Assembly (NCBI GenBank): GCA_933228675.1
Contig: OW121740.1
Coordinates: forward strand, 4,074,001-4,138,000
Direction: 5' to 3'
DNA length: 64,000 bases
Origin: Stomorhina lunata
Lineage: Eukaryota; Arthropoda; Insecta; Diptera; Rhiniidae
The notes under the pieces: model-generated
The model's database searches: none
Told to the model about the DNA's origin: nothing
Seen by the model: only the letters and a program-made list of their open reading frames with translations
Shown: positions 13,396 to 22,951 of the stretch, one piece after another
How the letters are laid out: each line of letters opens with the position of its first letter
How positions within the stretch are numbered: the stretch's first letter is position 1
Position numbers and translations under genes: made by a program

Positions 13396-14190
13396 CAATG
13401 TTATATTCAGCTGTGCCGAATTTTATATACTCACCATCAAGTTATATTAGAAACATATCTCATATATCTACGAGGGTATAGCAAATTCAAAATGTGGACA
13501 AAATTCGAAAAAAAATGTTACGCTAGTTCGAATTGTTTTCGACTAACTTCGGTTGCAGTAGCTTTATAGTTCAATATTTAAAAGTATCTAAGTGGCTCCC
13601 CAAGTATTTACTTTGAACAAAATTTAGTCTGATAACCGGGTATAGCTTTACATTAATAAACTGTTAAGTACATTTCATTGTGCTTAATAGTTAGGCCAAA
13701 CACGTTGATAGTTACACAGAAGTCCATATATTTTGTGAGGAGCTTCTAATGCATAGTCTGGACTTAACATTGATGGATAGCTATCTTATATCGTAGGTGC
13801 AATCTTAATATACAAATTTTGTTGATTGTTGATATAAAAAATATATATATTTTTATATAAGAACCATAGCCAAATATTGACCGGTTGCCACAAAAATTTA
13901 TATAAAGCTTATTTATGCAAAATTTGATTGCCATTGCTGTCATAGTTTATACTTGATTAGTTTTAAATATGGCGTTTGTGGCATTTTATTGAGTGATTTT
14001 TATATGAAAGCTAGGGTCAAATATGGACCGATTCCTAGGAAATTTTATAGACCGATCAATAGTTGCATAAAACTTATCTGTTACAAATTTAGCCATCATA
14101 GCATTTGTATTATTGTGATTCCCGCGGCAGGTTTGTATGGGAGCTCTAACTAAATGTGAACTGATTTCGCTCATTTTCCATACACATCTT
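13396..14190 (+). mobile_element. Decayed DINE-like copy
   Basis: CAGCTGTGCCGAATTTTATA near 13411, GGTCAAATATGGACCGATT near 14014 and CAGGTTTGTATGGGAGCT near 14129 are diverged counterparts of blocks in the neighbouring element. The ends are not clear. The overlapping 62-66-codon frames are not meaningful. Confidence 0.5.
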
Positions 14191-14194
14191 TTTT

Positions 14195-14757
14195 AAGACA
14201 TTAAAAATACTTTTCATTAAAAACGTGAAAGGAATTCATTTTGCAAACAACCGAAAATAAAATTAAAACACTTCATGTAGTTTTACAACGTTATAGTTTT
14301 ATTAACATTAGAGTTAATCACTTAAACACACTTCACAAAATTGCTTTACAAACTTTCTTAGTTTCACTGTTCTCTTATACGCGTCATAATTAAAACTGTT
14401 TTTAAAATATTCGTCCATCGGAGAATTTTTAGCATTTTCTGCAGACGTAAACAAAGAGCTGCTGTCGTTGATTACACTAAATTACACTAACAATGTGGCT
14501 TACGAAAGTTCATGCATGTTCCAATACACTCTCACATGATCAAGAACACGCTCATACATACGTTGTACAAATATATTATCTGAAGTTAACAGTAACAGAG
14601 AGAGAGAGAGAGAAAGAGAATGTAGATAAAAGAGAAAAATGTTGCTATACTCTTTACAGCAAATAAGAGAAACATGTTGCTCTGCTTATAGACATAAACA
14701 GAATAACAACAGCATCAACGGAAACATTATAGAAAACTAAGGAAATAAAATCTAGTC
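14195..14757 (+). repeat. Dispersed repeat R1, copy 1
   Basis: This ~560-bp block is closely matched at 20945-21485. Shared phrases include AGAGTTAATCACTTAAACAC, TCTGCAGACGTAAACAAAGA, GTGGCTTACGAAAGTTCATG and GAAACATGTT. It includes a GA run (14597-14613). It ends near GAAAACTAAGGAAATAAAAT. No frame or terminal motif lets me classify it; a transposable-element end or LTR is possible. Confidence 0.75.
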
Positions 14758-14917
14758 TGTTTCCATAAGTGTTTTGTCTTATACGCTGCATAATGATCAT
14801 GTAGAACTTCTATGTGCTAAATACCATCATAGCTGGTTTTGCCCAATTTGAATACAAACATTTTCCCAGAACTAGAAAATATCTTTGTCTAGTTTCAGTG
14901 ACCTTGCTCCTTTTAGA

Positions 14918-14950
14918 CAGACAGAAAGAAAGAAAGAAAAAAAGAAAGAA

Positions 14951-15002
<52 letters not shown>
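14918..15002 (+). repeat. AAAG/AGAC compound microsatellite
   Basis: An AAAG-type run (14923-14952) passes into about twelve uninterrupted AGAC repeats ending at 15002. It creates two spurious frames (QTDRQTD on plus, SVCLSVCL on minus). Confidence 0.97.
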
Positions 15003-16107
15003 CAATATAAAAGAAATTACAATCGGAATGATAATCTCAATATACCCCCCATTCTTTTTGATGGTGGGTGTAATAAATTTTAAATGTAAAAATTTTCGAG
15101 TATTAATTTTTCCAATCAATAAATTTTGATCAATAAAGTTCTCAATTAGTCATTTTAGTTTTTAAAATTAATAAATTTAATATTTTTCCTCTACAAAATA
15201 TTGACATTTCTTCCCCTTTCCTCTTTTTTAAATGCGGTTACATTATTCTCTTAGTTCCCGTCATTACTACAAAAATGATGCTTTTGATGCTGTAGTTTGA
15301 TTGTGTTGCAGATAATGTCTGTGTTACATCCGTATCCGTTGGCTCTTTTCATATCTTATTCTGGTCATAATAATGTTTTATCAGAGTTGCTCATTTTATA
15401 TGTTATTCTTCATTCTTTTGCTTATTCTTTTTTGGATAGAATTTTTTTTTTGGTTTAGTTAAAAATATTTTTAGATTTCATAGATTTTCCTACATATAAT
15501 TTGTTTGTGGTTTCGTTATTATTTAGTTTTAAAAGAATAATGATAATAATTTGAATCTTTACTAAAAATTTACCGCCATTTGTTGTATTTCACAGCAATT
15601 GTTTCCTTCTATCTTTTATATTTTTTTTAAGAACAATTGAGCAAAAATTTGTTAAAATAAATGGAAAGAGAAGCACAAATTTTGATGTAATAAAACAGCA
15701 AAGCCTGGGGGCAAAGTAGATCAAATTTATAAGAATCAAAAAATGTATGGAATATTTTAAAAAAGCCAATGTTTAGGTTTACTAAAGTTTTAAATATTTA
15801 AGTATATTTTTTTGTGGGCATTTTTGTTTGAAAAATATTGTTTTTTTATAGATTTATTTCTATTTTAAATTGTTATTATATAAAAATATAGAGCAATCTT
15901 TGTAACATAAAAACAAGATTTTTCCACAATAAAATATTTCCTTCTTAGAAAAATTTCTTATAAATATTTTAATACTTGTTTCAAAAGTAAATATTGTAGC
16001 AAAAGAAATGTAAAAACCCAAAATATACAAATTGGCCATTTCAAAGTTTTGTTTTAAATTCAAATTATTCTTGTTTTTTTATTGACTCATAAAAAACTTT
16101 GCCAGAG
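15003..16107. other. AT-rich stretch, no gene seen
   Basis: Nothing beyond A/T-rich sequence. The 67-codon minus-strand frame at 15860-16063 has no support. Confidence 0.5.
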
Positions 16108-16507
16108 AAATAATAGATAGATTGATAAAAAGGTCAGACAGACTCAAATATTGACATTAAACAAAAACAATAGAAAACATATTTTTCGATTTTTTTTTGG
16201 CATGAATATTTTACTTGAGTTCATGCGTTAAACTTTTGATTTCGATTGAAGAAAGTAGATTCAGTTTTAAAACAAAAATCAATAAATTTTTTAGTTTAGT
16301 ATGAGTTCTTGACAAAATAATAAAAATATTTCTTTTTACTTGTTTAGAAAAATATTTGAGTTTTTAGTAAAAAGAATTTTTTGTTTAAAAGATTGTAAAG
16401 AAAACAAGTTATTTTTATTTATTAAATAACTATAAATTTTAATATTGAAAAAATTGTACTTAAAACTCATTCAATTTTTGTCGAAGTAAGTTTTTGAACT
16501 ATTTATT
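16108..16507 (+). repeat. Dispersed repeat R2, copy 1
   Basis: From AATAATAGATAGATTGATAA to TTTTTGAACTATTT this ~400-bp block is matched almost base for base at 21722-22131. Shared phrases include TACTTGAGTTCATGCGTTAA and GATTGTAAAGAAAACAAGTT. The interior has no frame. Confidence 0.8.
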
Positions 16508-16734
16508 TTAATATGAATATTTTTTTTTACTTTGTCAGCGTTATTGGTTCAAATGATAGATTAAAAAACATCTTAATCTTATTCTTTCCCGATTTGAGTT
16601 CATCACAAACGATTTTATACCAGCCAAGGGCTAGCAATTCATTTTATTTACCCATTTATAGGTGACATGCAACAATAATAATGAGCGTAAAAATACCTAC
16701 GCTCTTTTTTCTCAAAAATTGTTCTGTTTTTTTT

Positions 16735-17715
16735 AATAAAAAATTTTCTATAGAAATTTTATGATAAAAAAGTTTTGGATAAAAAATTTTCTACAGAAAA
16801 TTTTTGATAAAAAAATTTTCTGTAGAAAAATTTTGACTAAAAAAAATTTCTGTAGAAACATTTTGAATAACAAAATTTTCTATAGAAAATTTTTTTATCC
16901 ATAATTTTTTGATAAAAATTTTTTATCAAAAATGTTTTTATCATAAATTTTTCTATAGAAATTTTTTTATCATAAATTTTTCTATAGAAATTCTTTTATC
17001 AAAAATTTTTCTATAGAAAATTTTTTATCCACAATTTTTTTATCATAAATTGTTCTATAGAAAATTGTTATTAAAAAAAAAAATAAAAAAAAATATTTTT
17101 ATGAAAATTTTTTTTAATAAAAAAATGTTCTATAGAAAATTTTGGATGAAAAAATTTTCCATAGAAAAATTTATAATAAAAACATTTTGGATAAAAAATG
17201 TTTGTCAAAAAAATTTCTATAGAAAATTTTTTCAAATTTTTCTATAAAAAAATGTATTTTTTATCCAAAATTTTTCTATAGAAATTTTTTTTATCCAAAG
17301 TTTTTCTATAGAAAATTTTTTTACAGAAAAATATTTTTATAGAAAATGTTTCTATAGAAAAATATTTTTATTGAAAAATTTTTTATAGAAATTTTTTTTC
17401 TATAAAATTTTTTGATAGAAAAATATTTTTTTTAATTTTTCACAGAAAAATATTTTTATCGAAAAATTTTCTCAAGAAAAATATTTTTTCTATAAAAAAA
17501 ATTACGATTAAAAAGTTTTGGATAAAAAATTTTCTATAAAAATTTTTGATAAAAAATTTTCTGTAGGAAAATTTAGGATACAAACATTTTTTATAGAAAA
17601 ATTTTGGAAAAAAAAAATTTCTATAGAAAAATATGAAAAATTTTGATTAAAAAAATTTTTTATAGAAAATTTTTTTACCAAAAATGTTTTTATTATAAAT
17701 TTTTCTATAAAAAAT
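16735..17715 (+). repeat. Minisatellite B, first block (~29-30-bp unit)
   Basis: Imperfect units share TTTTTCTATAGAAAATTTTT plus an ATCCAAAA or ATCAAAAA linker. Orientation switches inside the block: TTTTGGATAAAAAA forms (about 16770-16880 and 17130-17200) are the reverse complement of TTTTTTATCCAAAA forms (about 16890-17050 and 17250-17330). It forms the outer part of the element that ends near 19078. Confidence 0.85.
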
Positions 17716-18035
17716 GTGGGAAGTGAAGGAAGATGAAAACTGAAAATTGTTTGTGTTTTGTTCAGTCGATGATCTACGCTTTTACTTATGGTTTATAAAC
17801 ATAATTCTGAAAGGTTTTGTTTGTAAAAAAAGTAATAATGCGTGGTTTTCGATCTGTCTAAATTGGGGATAATCCTCCTGAAGAGATGGGCTAACCAACC
17901 ATCGAAACGCGTCGAGGAATTGTAGTTTCTCCGCAAACAATTTTTGGCTTTTTATCAATAAATTAGTCTGTTACATTAATAAATAAATGTTACAGATTTG
18001 GGATCAAATGCAAATAGTCATTCTTTTTGAAAATG
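17716..18035 (+). mobile_element. Non-satellite island inside array B, probable Penelope-like/retrozyme fragment
   Basis: About 320 bp of ordinary sequence interrupts the array, from GTGGGAAGTGAAGGAAGATG to GGATCAAATGCAAATAGTCA. It contains the hammerhead ribozyme motif at 17873-17918. Hammerheads with a short stem III are known in the repeats of Penelope-like elements and in retrozymes, so a truncated copy of such an element is the leading explanation. No reverse transcriptase or GIY-YIG coding remnant is visible. Confidence 0.5.
17873..17918 (+). ncRNA. Predicted hammerhead self-cleaving ribozyme
   Basis: Every invariant core element is present in order. Stem I 5' strand is TCCTC (17873-17877). 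The CUGANGA box is CTGAAGA (17878-17884). Stem II is GATGG/CCATC (17885-17889 with 17899-17903), closing a 9-nt loop. The GAAA box is 17904-17907. A minimal CGCG stem III (17908-17911) is followed by U16.1 and C17 (17912-17913). Stem I 3' strand is GAGGA (17914-17918), fully complementary to TCCTC. Cleavage would fall after C17 at 17913. Stem III is only ACGCGU, which is self-complementary, so a dimeric form is likely; short stem III is typical of hammerheads in Penelope-like elements. Activity and transcription are inferred, not shown. Confidence 0.85.
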
Positions 18036-18785
18036 TTTTGATCCAAAATTTTTCTATAGAAGATTTTTCTATAGAAACCTTTTTTATCTAAAATTTTTCT
18101 ATAAACAATTTTTGTATCCTAAATTTTCCTACAGAAAATTTTTTATCAAAAATTTTGTATAGAAAATTTTTTATCAAAAATTTTTATAGAAAAGTTTTTA
18201 TCAAAAATTTTTTAAAGAAAATTTTTTATCACAAATTTTTTATAGAAAATTTTTTATCCAAAACTTTTTTATGGTAATTTTTTTTTTAGAAAAAAATATT
18301 TTTATCCAACATTTTTCTATAGAAAATCTTTTTATCCAAAATTTTTCTATAGGCATTTTTTTATCCAAAACTTTTTTGGCATTATTTTTTTTTTTTTATC
18401 AAAAAAATATAAAATATTTTGATCAAAAATTTTTCTATAGAAAAGTTTTTTATCCAAAGTATTTCTATAGAAAATTTTTTTATCCAAAGTTTTTCTATAG
18501 AACATTTTTTTATCAATAATTTTTTAGAAAATTATTCTACATTAAATTTTTCTATAAAAAATTTTTCTATAGAAAATTTTTCTATAAAAATATTTTTATC
18601 GAAAATTTGTTTTAGAAATTTTTTTTTTGATAACATTTTTTTAATTTTTGTTTGTTTTCAATTTTCGCAGAAAATATTTTTATCGAAAAATTTTCCAAAT
18701 AAAAATATTTTTATCAAAAATTTTTCTATAAAAAAATGTTTATATCGAAAATATTTAAAAAATATTTTTTTAGTTAAAAAAGATA
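18036..18785 (+). repeat. Minisatellite B, second block
   Basis: Units are mostly in the TTTTTTATCCAAAA then TTTTTCTATAGAAAA orientation, becoming ATTTTTATCGAAAAATTTTC near 18590-18740. That last variant matches array D in reverse complement. Frames such as 18419-18880, reading KNFSIEKFF-like repeats, are translations of the array. Confidence 0.85.
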
Positions 18786-18809
18786 AAAATCTAAAATTGT
18801 TTGAAATTA

Positions 18810-19078
18810 TAATTTATTTCTTTTTCGAAAAAAAATCCGAATTCGGTTACATTTATTTCCAACAATATTTACAAAAATAATAGTGTAGTGGCAACAATTA
18901 TTCGAGATATTATTTCTTTGTTCTCTCGAACTATGTATTTTGTTGCTATACATTGGATTTTGACTTTGTTTGTTGTGTATATTATTTTGGTATTTTCTTT
19001 AACAAATCGGCACCAACCGACTCTGTTAACATCCAAATTCCAACTGAATGTTTTAATACACATTTTCACGAGTTTCAT
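18810..19078 (+). mobile_element. Terminal segment of an array-bearing element, copy 1
   Basis: This ~265-bp non-satellite segment is repeated in reverse complement at 42341-42575. Shared phrases include GTTCTCTCGAAC, TTGGATTTTGA, CATCCAAATTCCAACTGA and TTTTCACGAGTTTCAT. Similarity stops just after CACGAGTTTCAT in both, which probably marks the element end. In both places the other side leads into the same kind of array. A 127-codon frame (18888-19271) crosses it, but the second copy has indels and stops in that frame, so it is not credible as protein. Confidence 0.7.
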
Positions 19079-20629
19079 AAATGATCGTGATATTTACGAA
19101 AATAAGAAAAAGTTTTCGGCTTCTGGTGGTATGGGCTGCCTTCACCTGAATATAATCTATCATACCAAATATTTTGGGAACCAAACACATGTTCATTTAG
19201 CTCTAAAACCTTTACCAATATTTGAAGAATATACTTTTTTAATATCATTCTTTAATTTAAAGCTTATGTGATTCCCAGACGAATTCATACCTTAACTTTG
19301 CTCATTCATTCATAAATTTGATAAAAATTTTGAGTAAATCAAAAAACGTGATACTTTCACAATATAATATCTTACATATGTCTTACTCCAATCAAATACT
19401 AAACAAATTTGCTCACATTTGCTCGGGAACGAAAAGCAACATGCAAATGTTTCATGTGTCCTGAACATGATTTACTACAATTTTTTTTTCTGTTTTTTAT
19501 GAAATTTTGCTAAGATTTCTTAAGTTTTATTTTATTTTTCATAAAATCTCCATGTGTTAAGTTCACACAAAGGTTAGTAGAGGTTATAAAGCTCAAGATT
19601 TTGTATTACACCCTGTTCATGCATGCATGTTTGTGTTTTTGTATTAACTGCAGTTCTGGTGGCCTTTTTCTACTTCTCAGATTCCTTTTTTTATTGTTGT
19701 TGTTTAGTCTTCAGTTCACTGAAGTTAAGCACAAAACGAAGATTATTCTTTGGTACATTTGGGTTCTTAACATGGCTTACATTACTTTTTCTTTCTCTAG
19801 TTTTTTTGTTAGTTTTATTTATTTCGCAAGAGATAAAACATTCATGCATACATGAAGGTACATGTTTAATACGACTTCCCACTCACATGCACTCACATAT
19901 GAACGTGATGAATTTACTGTGTGCATGTGTGTGCGTGTATGTTAGTAAATGCACAAGGGGAAGTGTGTTTGGAAACGGAAATAGGGAATACAGTTTAAAC
20001 TTATTTATGCAGGCAGTAGCTAACAATCATATAACTTAAACTCACAAACTAAAAAAATATTATGAAATACTTACGTTTACCCAAAAATATAAAAATTATA
20101 CCGTTAGAAAGTCTAGTCGACTGTAAGATGCTTTAGACTAGTTATGACAGCTTTAGTTAACTATAAATAAACATTTGTTTGTATTTAAAGAGGTTCCAGG
20201 AGTTGATCATATATGATATTTTAAGGCAAATATATAAATCATATTCTACTGATTCGATCGAACGGAAGCGGAACGGAAACTCAATAGATGGATCTTATTT
20301 CTATCTGTGAATTGTTTCTGAATCGCAGAAAAATCGATTCATTTTTATACGCTTTTAATACGCTTCTAATGACAAGCTCTTAAAGCGATAATTTAGTGTC
20401 AATAATTGGACCGTCTGATGGAATGAAAGTCACAGATATGGCCGGATTGTTCAATAGAAGAGTATTTGTCTCTTATTAATGATAGGCTACACAATTCGAA
20501 CAGAACTTTTGAAACTTCAGACAAGTAACGGAGTTTCAAAAGTTCTGTTGGGAAATGAAAACTGAAAATAACCGAACCTTTCCGATCGGATAACATGCTC
20601 ATTAATTTAAAAATTACACTGTGCTCGAT
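19079..20629. other. AT-rich unique stretch with one short hairpin
   Basis: Frames of up to 138 codons (19601-20039) overlap each other in hydrophobic T-rich sequence and show no recognisable domain. An 18-bp perfect inverted repeat AACAGAACTTTTGAAACT (20499-20516) with its complement at 20532-20549 encloses a 15-nt loop. Confidence 0.5.
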
Positions 20630-20944
20630 TTTGACCAGTTTTTTTTATAAAAGGGATCTCTAAAGATAATTTGGGAACGCTGGGTAAAGATAATTTGGGA
20701 ACGCTGAAATAAATGGTACTAACCGTTTTTTTCGGATTAGCTCTAGTTTCTGAGATATAGCGTTATAAAGAAATTGAGGAGGTTGATAATAAGTATTCGC
20801 TTAACTGAAAACAGTTTAATTCCTGAAACTAAGTAAAAAAAAAACAAAATTCGACAATAAAATTATATTTCAGAAATAAATTTTGTAATTTGAACATTTT
20901 TTTAAGTCATCAATTTTATGAACATTAGGGATAATATTGTTATG

Positions 20945-21485
20945 TTTTTCCTTTAAAAACGTGGGAGGAATTCAACCGTAGACAAAATTAAAATACTTTA
21001 TGTAATTTTACAAATTAATAGTTTTATTAACTTTAGAGTTAATCACTTAAACACACTTCACAAAATTGCTTTACAAATATTCTTAGTCACACAGTTCTCT
21101 TATACGCGTTTCAATTAAAACTGTTCCCACAGTACTCGTCCATCGGCCTTATATAGTAGAGAAGAGAGTTTCTAGCAATTTCTGCAGACGTAAACAAAGA
21201 GCAACTGTCGTTGATTACACTAACAATGTGGCTTACGAAAGTTCATGCATGTTCCAATACATTCTCACATGATCAAGAACACACTCACACATACGTTTTA
21301 CAAACAGATAATCTGAAGTTAACAGTAACAGAGAGAGTAAGAGAATGTAGATAGAAGAGTAAAATGTTGCTATACTCTTCACAGCATATAAGAGAAACAT
21401 GTTTCTCTGCTTATAGACACAAACAGAACAACAACAACATCAACAGAAACATTCTAGAAAACTAGGGGAAGAATTAAAACTAGTG
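20945..21485 (+). repeat. Dispersed repeat R1, copy 2
   Basis: This is the counterpart of 14195-14757, with AGAGTTAATCACTTAAACAC, ACAGTTCTCTTATACGCG and TGGCTTACGAAAGTTCATGC conserved. It differs by small indels: the GA run is shorter, and the copy has an extra GGCCTTATATAGTAGAGAAG near 21142. Confidence 0.75.
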
Positions 21486-21657
21486 AACTTTGCACAATGG
21501 GCGGATAACATAATAATTCGAGACAATATATATAAGTTGTGGGTGAATTTTTATCGTTTTTTTATTCGTCACTTCGTAGAGTATACAATTGATAACTGTA
21601 ACTTCATAACTGGATTATGGAATTTTAAATGAATTTTTGAAAATGGAAAGTTTTGTG

Positions 21658-21721
21658 ATTTTTTCAAAAAAAATATTTTTTTTTGCAAACAAAAAAATGT
21701 ATTTCCAAAACGACTGCTCGG
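21658..21721 (+). repeat. 64-bp direct repeat, left
   Basis: A T/A-rich block ending TTTCCAAAACGACTGCTCGG is repeated at 22132-22195 (ending TTTCCAAATCGACTGCTCGG), immediately on the other side of R2 copy 2. Only a few mismatches separate them. Confidence 0.75.
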
Positions 21722-22131
21722 AATAATAGATAGATTGATAAAAAGGACAGACAGACTTAAATATTGATATTAAACAAAAGCAATAAAAAACATATTTTTC
21801 GAATTTTTTTTAGCATGAATATTTTACTTGAGTTCATGCGTTAAACTTTTGATTTCAATTGAAGAAAGTAGATTCAGTTTAAAAAAAAAAAAATCAATAC
21901 ATTTTTTAGTCTAGTATGAGTTTTTGACAAAATAATAAAAATATTTCTTTTAACTTGTTTAGAAAAATATTTGAGTTTTCAGTAAAAAGAATTTTTTGTT
22001 TAAAAGATTGTAAAGAAAACAAGTTATTTTTATTTATTAAATAACTATAAATTTTAATATTGAGAAAATTTTACATAAAACTCAATCAATTTTTTGTAAA
22101 GTAAATTTTTGAACTATTTTAAGACTAAATA
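21722..22131 (+). repeat. Dispersed repeat R2, copy 2
   Basis: This near-identical partner of 16108-16507 is inserted between two ~64-bp direct repeats of its surroundings. The unusually long flanking duplication points to a templated or repair-associated insertion rather than simple transposition. Confidence 0.75.
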
Positions 22132-22195
22132 TTTTTCAAAAAAAATATTTTTTTTTGCAAACAAAATAATTTATTTCCAAATCGACTGCTCGGAT
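22132..22195 (+). repeat. 64-bp direct repeat, right
   Basis: This is the partner of 21658-21721; the pair flanks R2 copy 2. Confidence 0.75.
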
Positions 22196-22323
22196 TTAAA
22201 AAAATAATTAATGTTTCGGAAAGATAATATTGTTGCCGAGTTTCGGTTTTTTATTTAGTTCAGGAAAATAAACAGTTTTCGAGTTACGCGAATATTTATT
22301 GCTCAACATAATTCATTTTTTTT

Positions 22324-22455
22324 CGATGGAAAGACCAAGTAGAAGAAAATCTTTCAAAACTTGGCATAAGAAATTGGAGAATATGCGCACAAGATAGAAG
22401 CGCATGGAATTCTAAAATATGCTCGGCCTTTGACCTAAGCAGGATGTTACAATAG
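22324..22455 (+). pseudogene. 5'-truncated non-LTR retrotransposon, ORF2 C-terminal tail
   Basis: In one frame the stretch encodes about 43 residues ending in a TAG stop at 22453-22455. The pattern RWKDQVEENLSKLG, then IRNWR, AQDRSAW, is the kind seen at the extreme C-terminus of ORF2 in I/Jockey-type LINEs (family knowledge). After the stop comes a short 3' end of TAAG repeats (22461-22480), as expected for this class. TAATTCATTTTT (22309-22320) and TAATCCATTTTT (22478-22489) flank it, a 12-bp target duplication with one mismatch. It is a short dead-on-arrival insertion in the right arm of the composite inverted repeat. Confidence 0.75.
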
Positions 22456-22764
22456 GCTATTTAAGTAAGTAAGTAAGTAATCCATTTTTATAACGCTATA
22501 TCTCGAAAACTAGAGCTAACGGTTAGCACTGTTGAATTCAGCTCAATCGAGTTATCCTTACTAAGCCTCCCTTTTGTCGTTTTTTCAACTAGGTTAGTGT
22601 TATTATCATAAACCGATTGTATATAAGAACTGGGTTACATTTTTTTGAAAAATTATAGCAAAAAAGTTATAGGTAAGTATGTATGAGAAACAAAGCTTTG
22701 TTGAGGGTTGTGCGGTAATTATTAATTTGAATCGAAATTTATAAAATCATAAATTTATGTTATT

Positions 22765-22842
22765 GTGACTAGGACTCGAACCCAGGCAGAACTTTATATG
22801 TTATGCTTAGTAGTCGAAGTGTTAACCAACTAAGCTACAGTA
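22765..22842 (-). ncRNA. tRNA-like sequence with pol III A and B boxes (probable SINE head or tRNA pseudogene)
   Basis: On the minus strand TAGCTTAGTTGG (22837-22826) matches the A-box consensus TRGCNNAGTNGG, and GGTTCGAGTCC (22782-22772) matches the B box GGTTCGANTCC. The boxes are ~43 nt apart, longer than in most tRNAs. I could not pair a convincing acceptor or anticodon stem, so a functional tRNA is unlikely; a tRNA-derived SINE or decayed tRNA fits better. The SINE body would run toward lower coordinates, but its end is not identified. Confidence 0.6.
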
Positions 22843-22877
22843 TATTCAAGTTCAGTTTATTTAAGAAAGTTGGGTGT

Positions 22878-22951
22878 CTGACTAAGTATACAAACATCAT
22901 CACAAACATAATATAATAATCTTTTCATCGTTGGTGGTGTAGGGTATAAAA
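22878..22951 (+). mobile_element. DINE-like element, 3' end fragment
   Basis: TGACTAAGTATACAAACATC, ATCACAAACATAATA and GGTGGTGTAGGGTATAAAAA reproduce the last ~70 bases of the element at 12676. The rest is absent. Confidence 0.6.

Larger units (their letters stand above)
20630..22600. mobile_element. Composite inverted-repeat structure (~2 kb)
   Basis: The left arm (about 20640-20885) contains GGTACTAACCG, then AGCTCTAGTTTCTGAGATAT and AGCGTTATAAA. The right arm (about 22196-22560) reads the complement: TATAACGCTATATCTCGAAA, then CTAGAGCTAACGGTTAGCAC. Further inward, AGTATTCGCTTAACTGAAAA (20792) pairs with the complement around TCGAGTTACGCGAATATTTA (22279). Between the arms lie R1 copy 2 and R2 copy 2; a LINE fragment interrupts the right arm. 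The left arm also has a 24-bp tandem duplication (AAAGATAATTTGGGAACGCT). The arms are clearly diverged, so the structure is old. Confidence 0.65.

Noticed and set aside
14814..15119. Frames rich in QTDRQTD or SVCLSVCL
   Set aside because: Both are translations of the AGAC microsatellite.
18419..18880. 153-codon frame with KNFSIEKFF-like repeats
   Set aside because: It is a translation of minisatellite B; the periodic peptide follows the DNA repeat and indels break it elsewhere in the array.
18888..19271. 127-codon frame crossing the conserved terminal segment
   Set aside because: The homologous copy at 42341-42575 has frame-breaking indels, so conservation is at DNA level, not protein level.
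20499..20549. 18-bp hairpin as a microRNA precursor
   Set aside because: The stem is too short and pairing does not continue beyond 18 bp.
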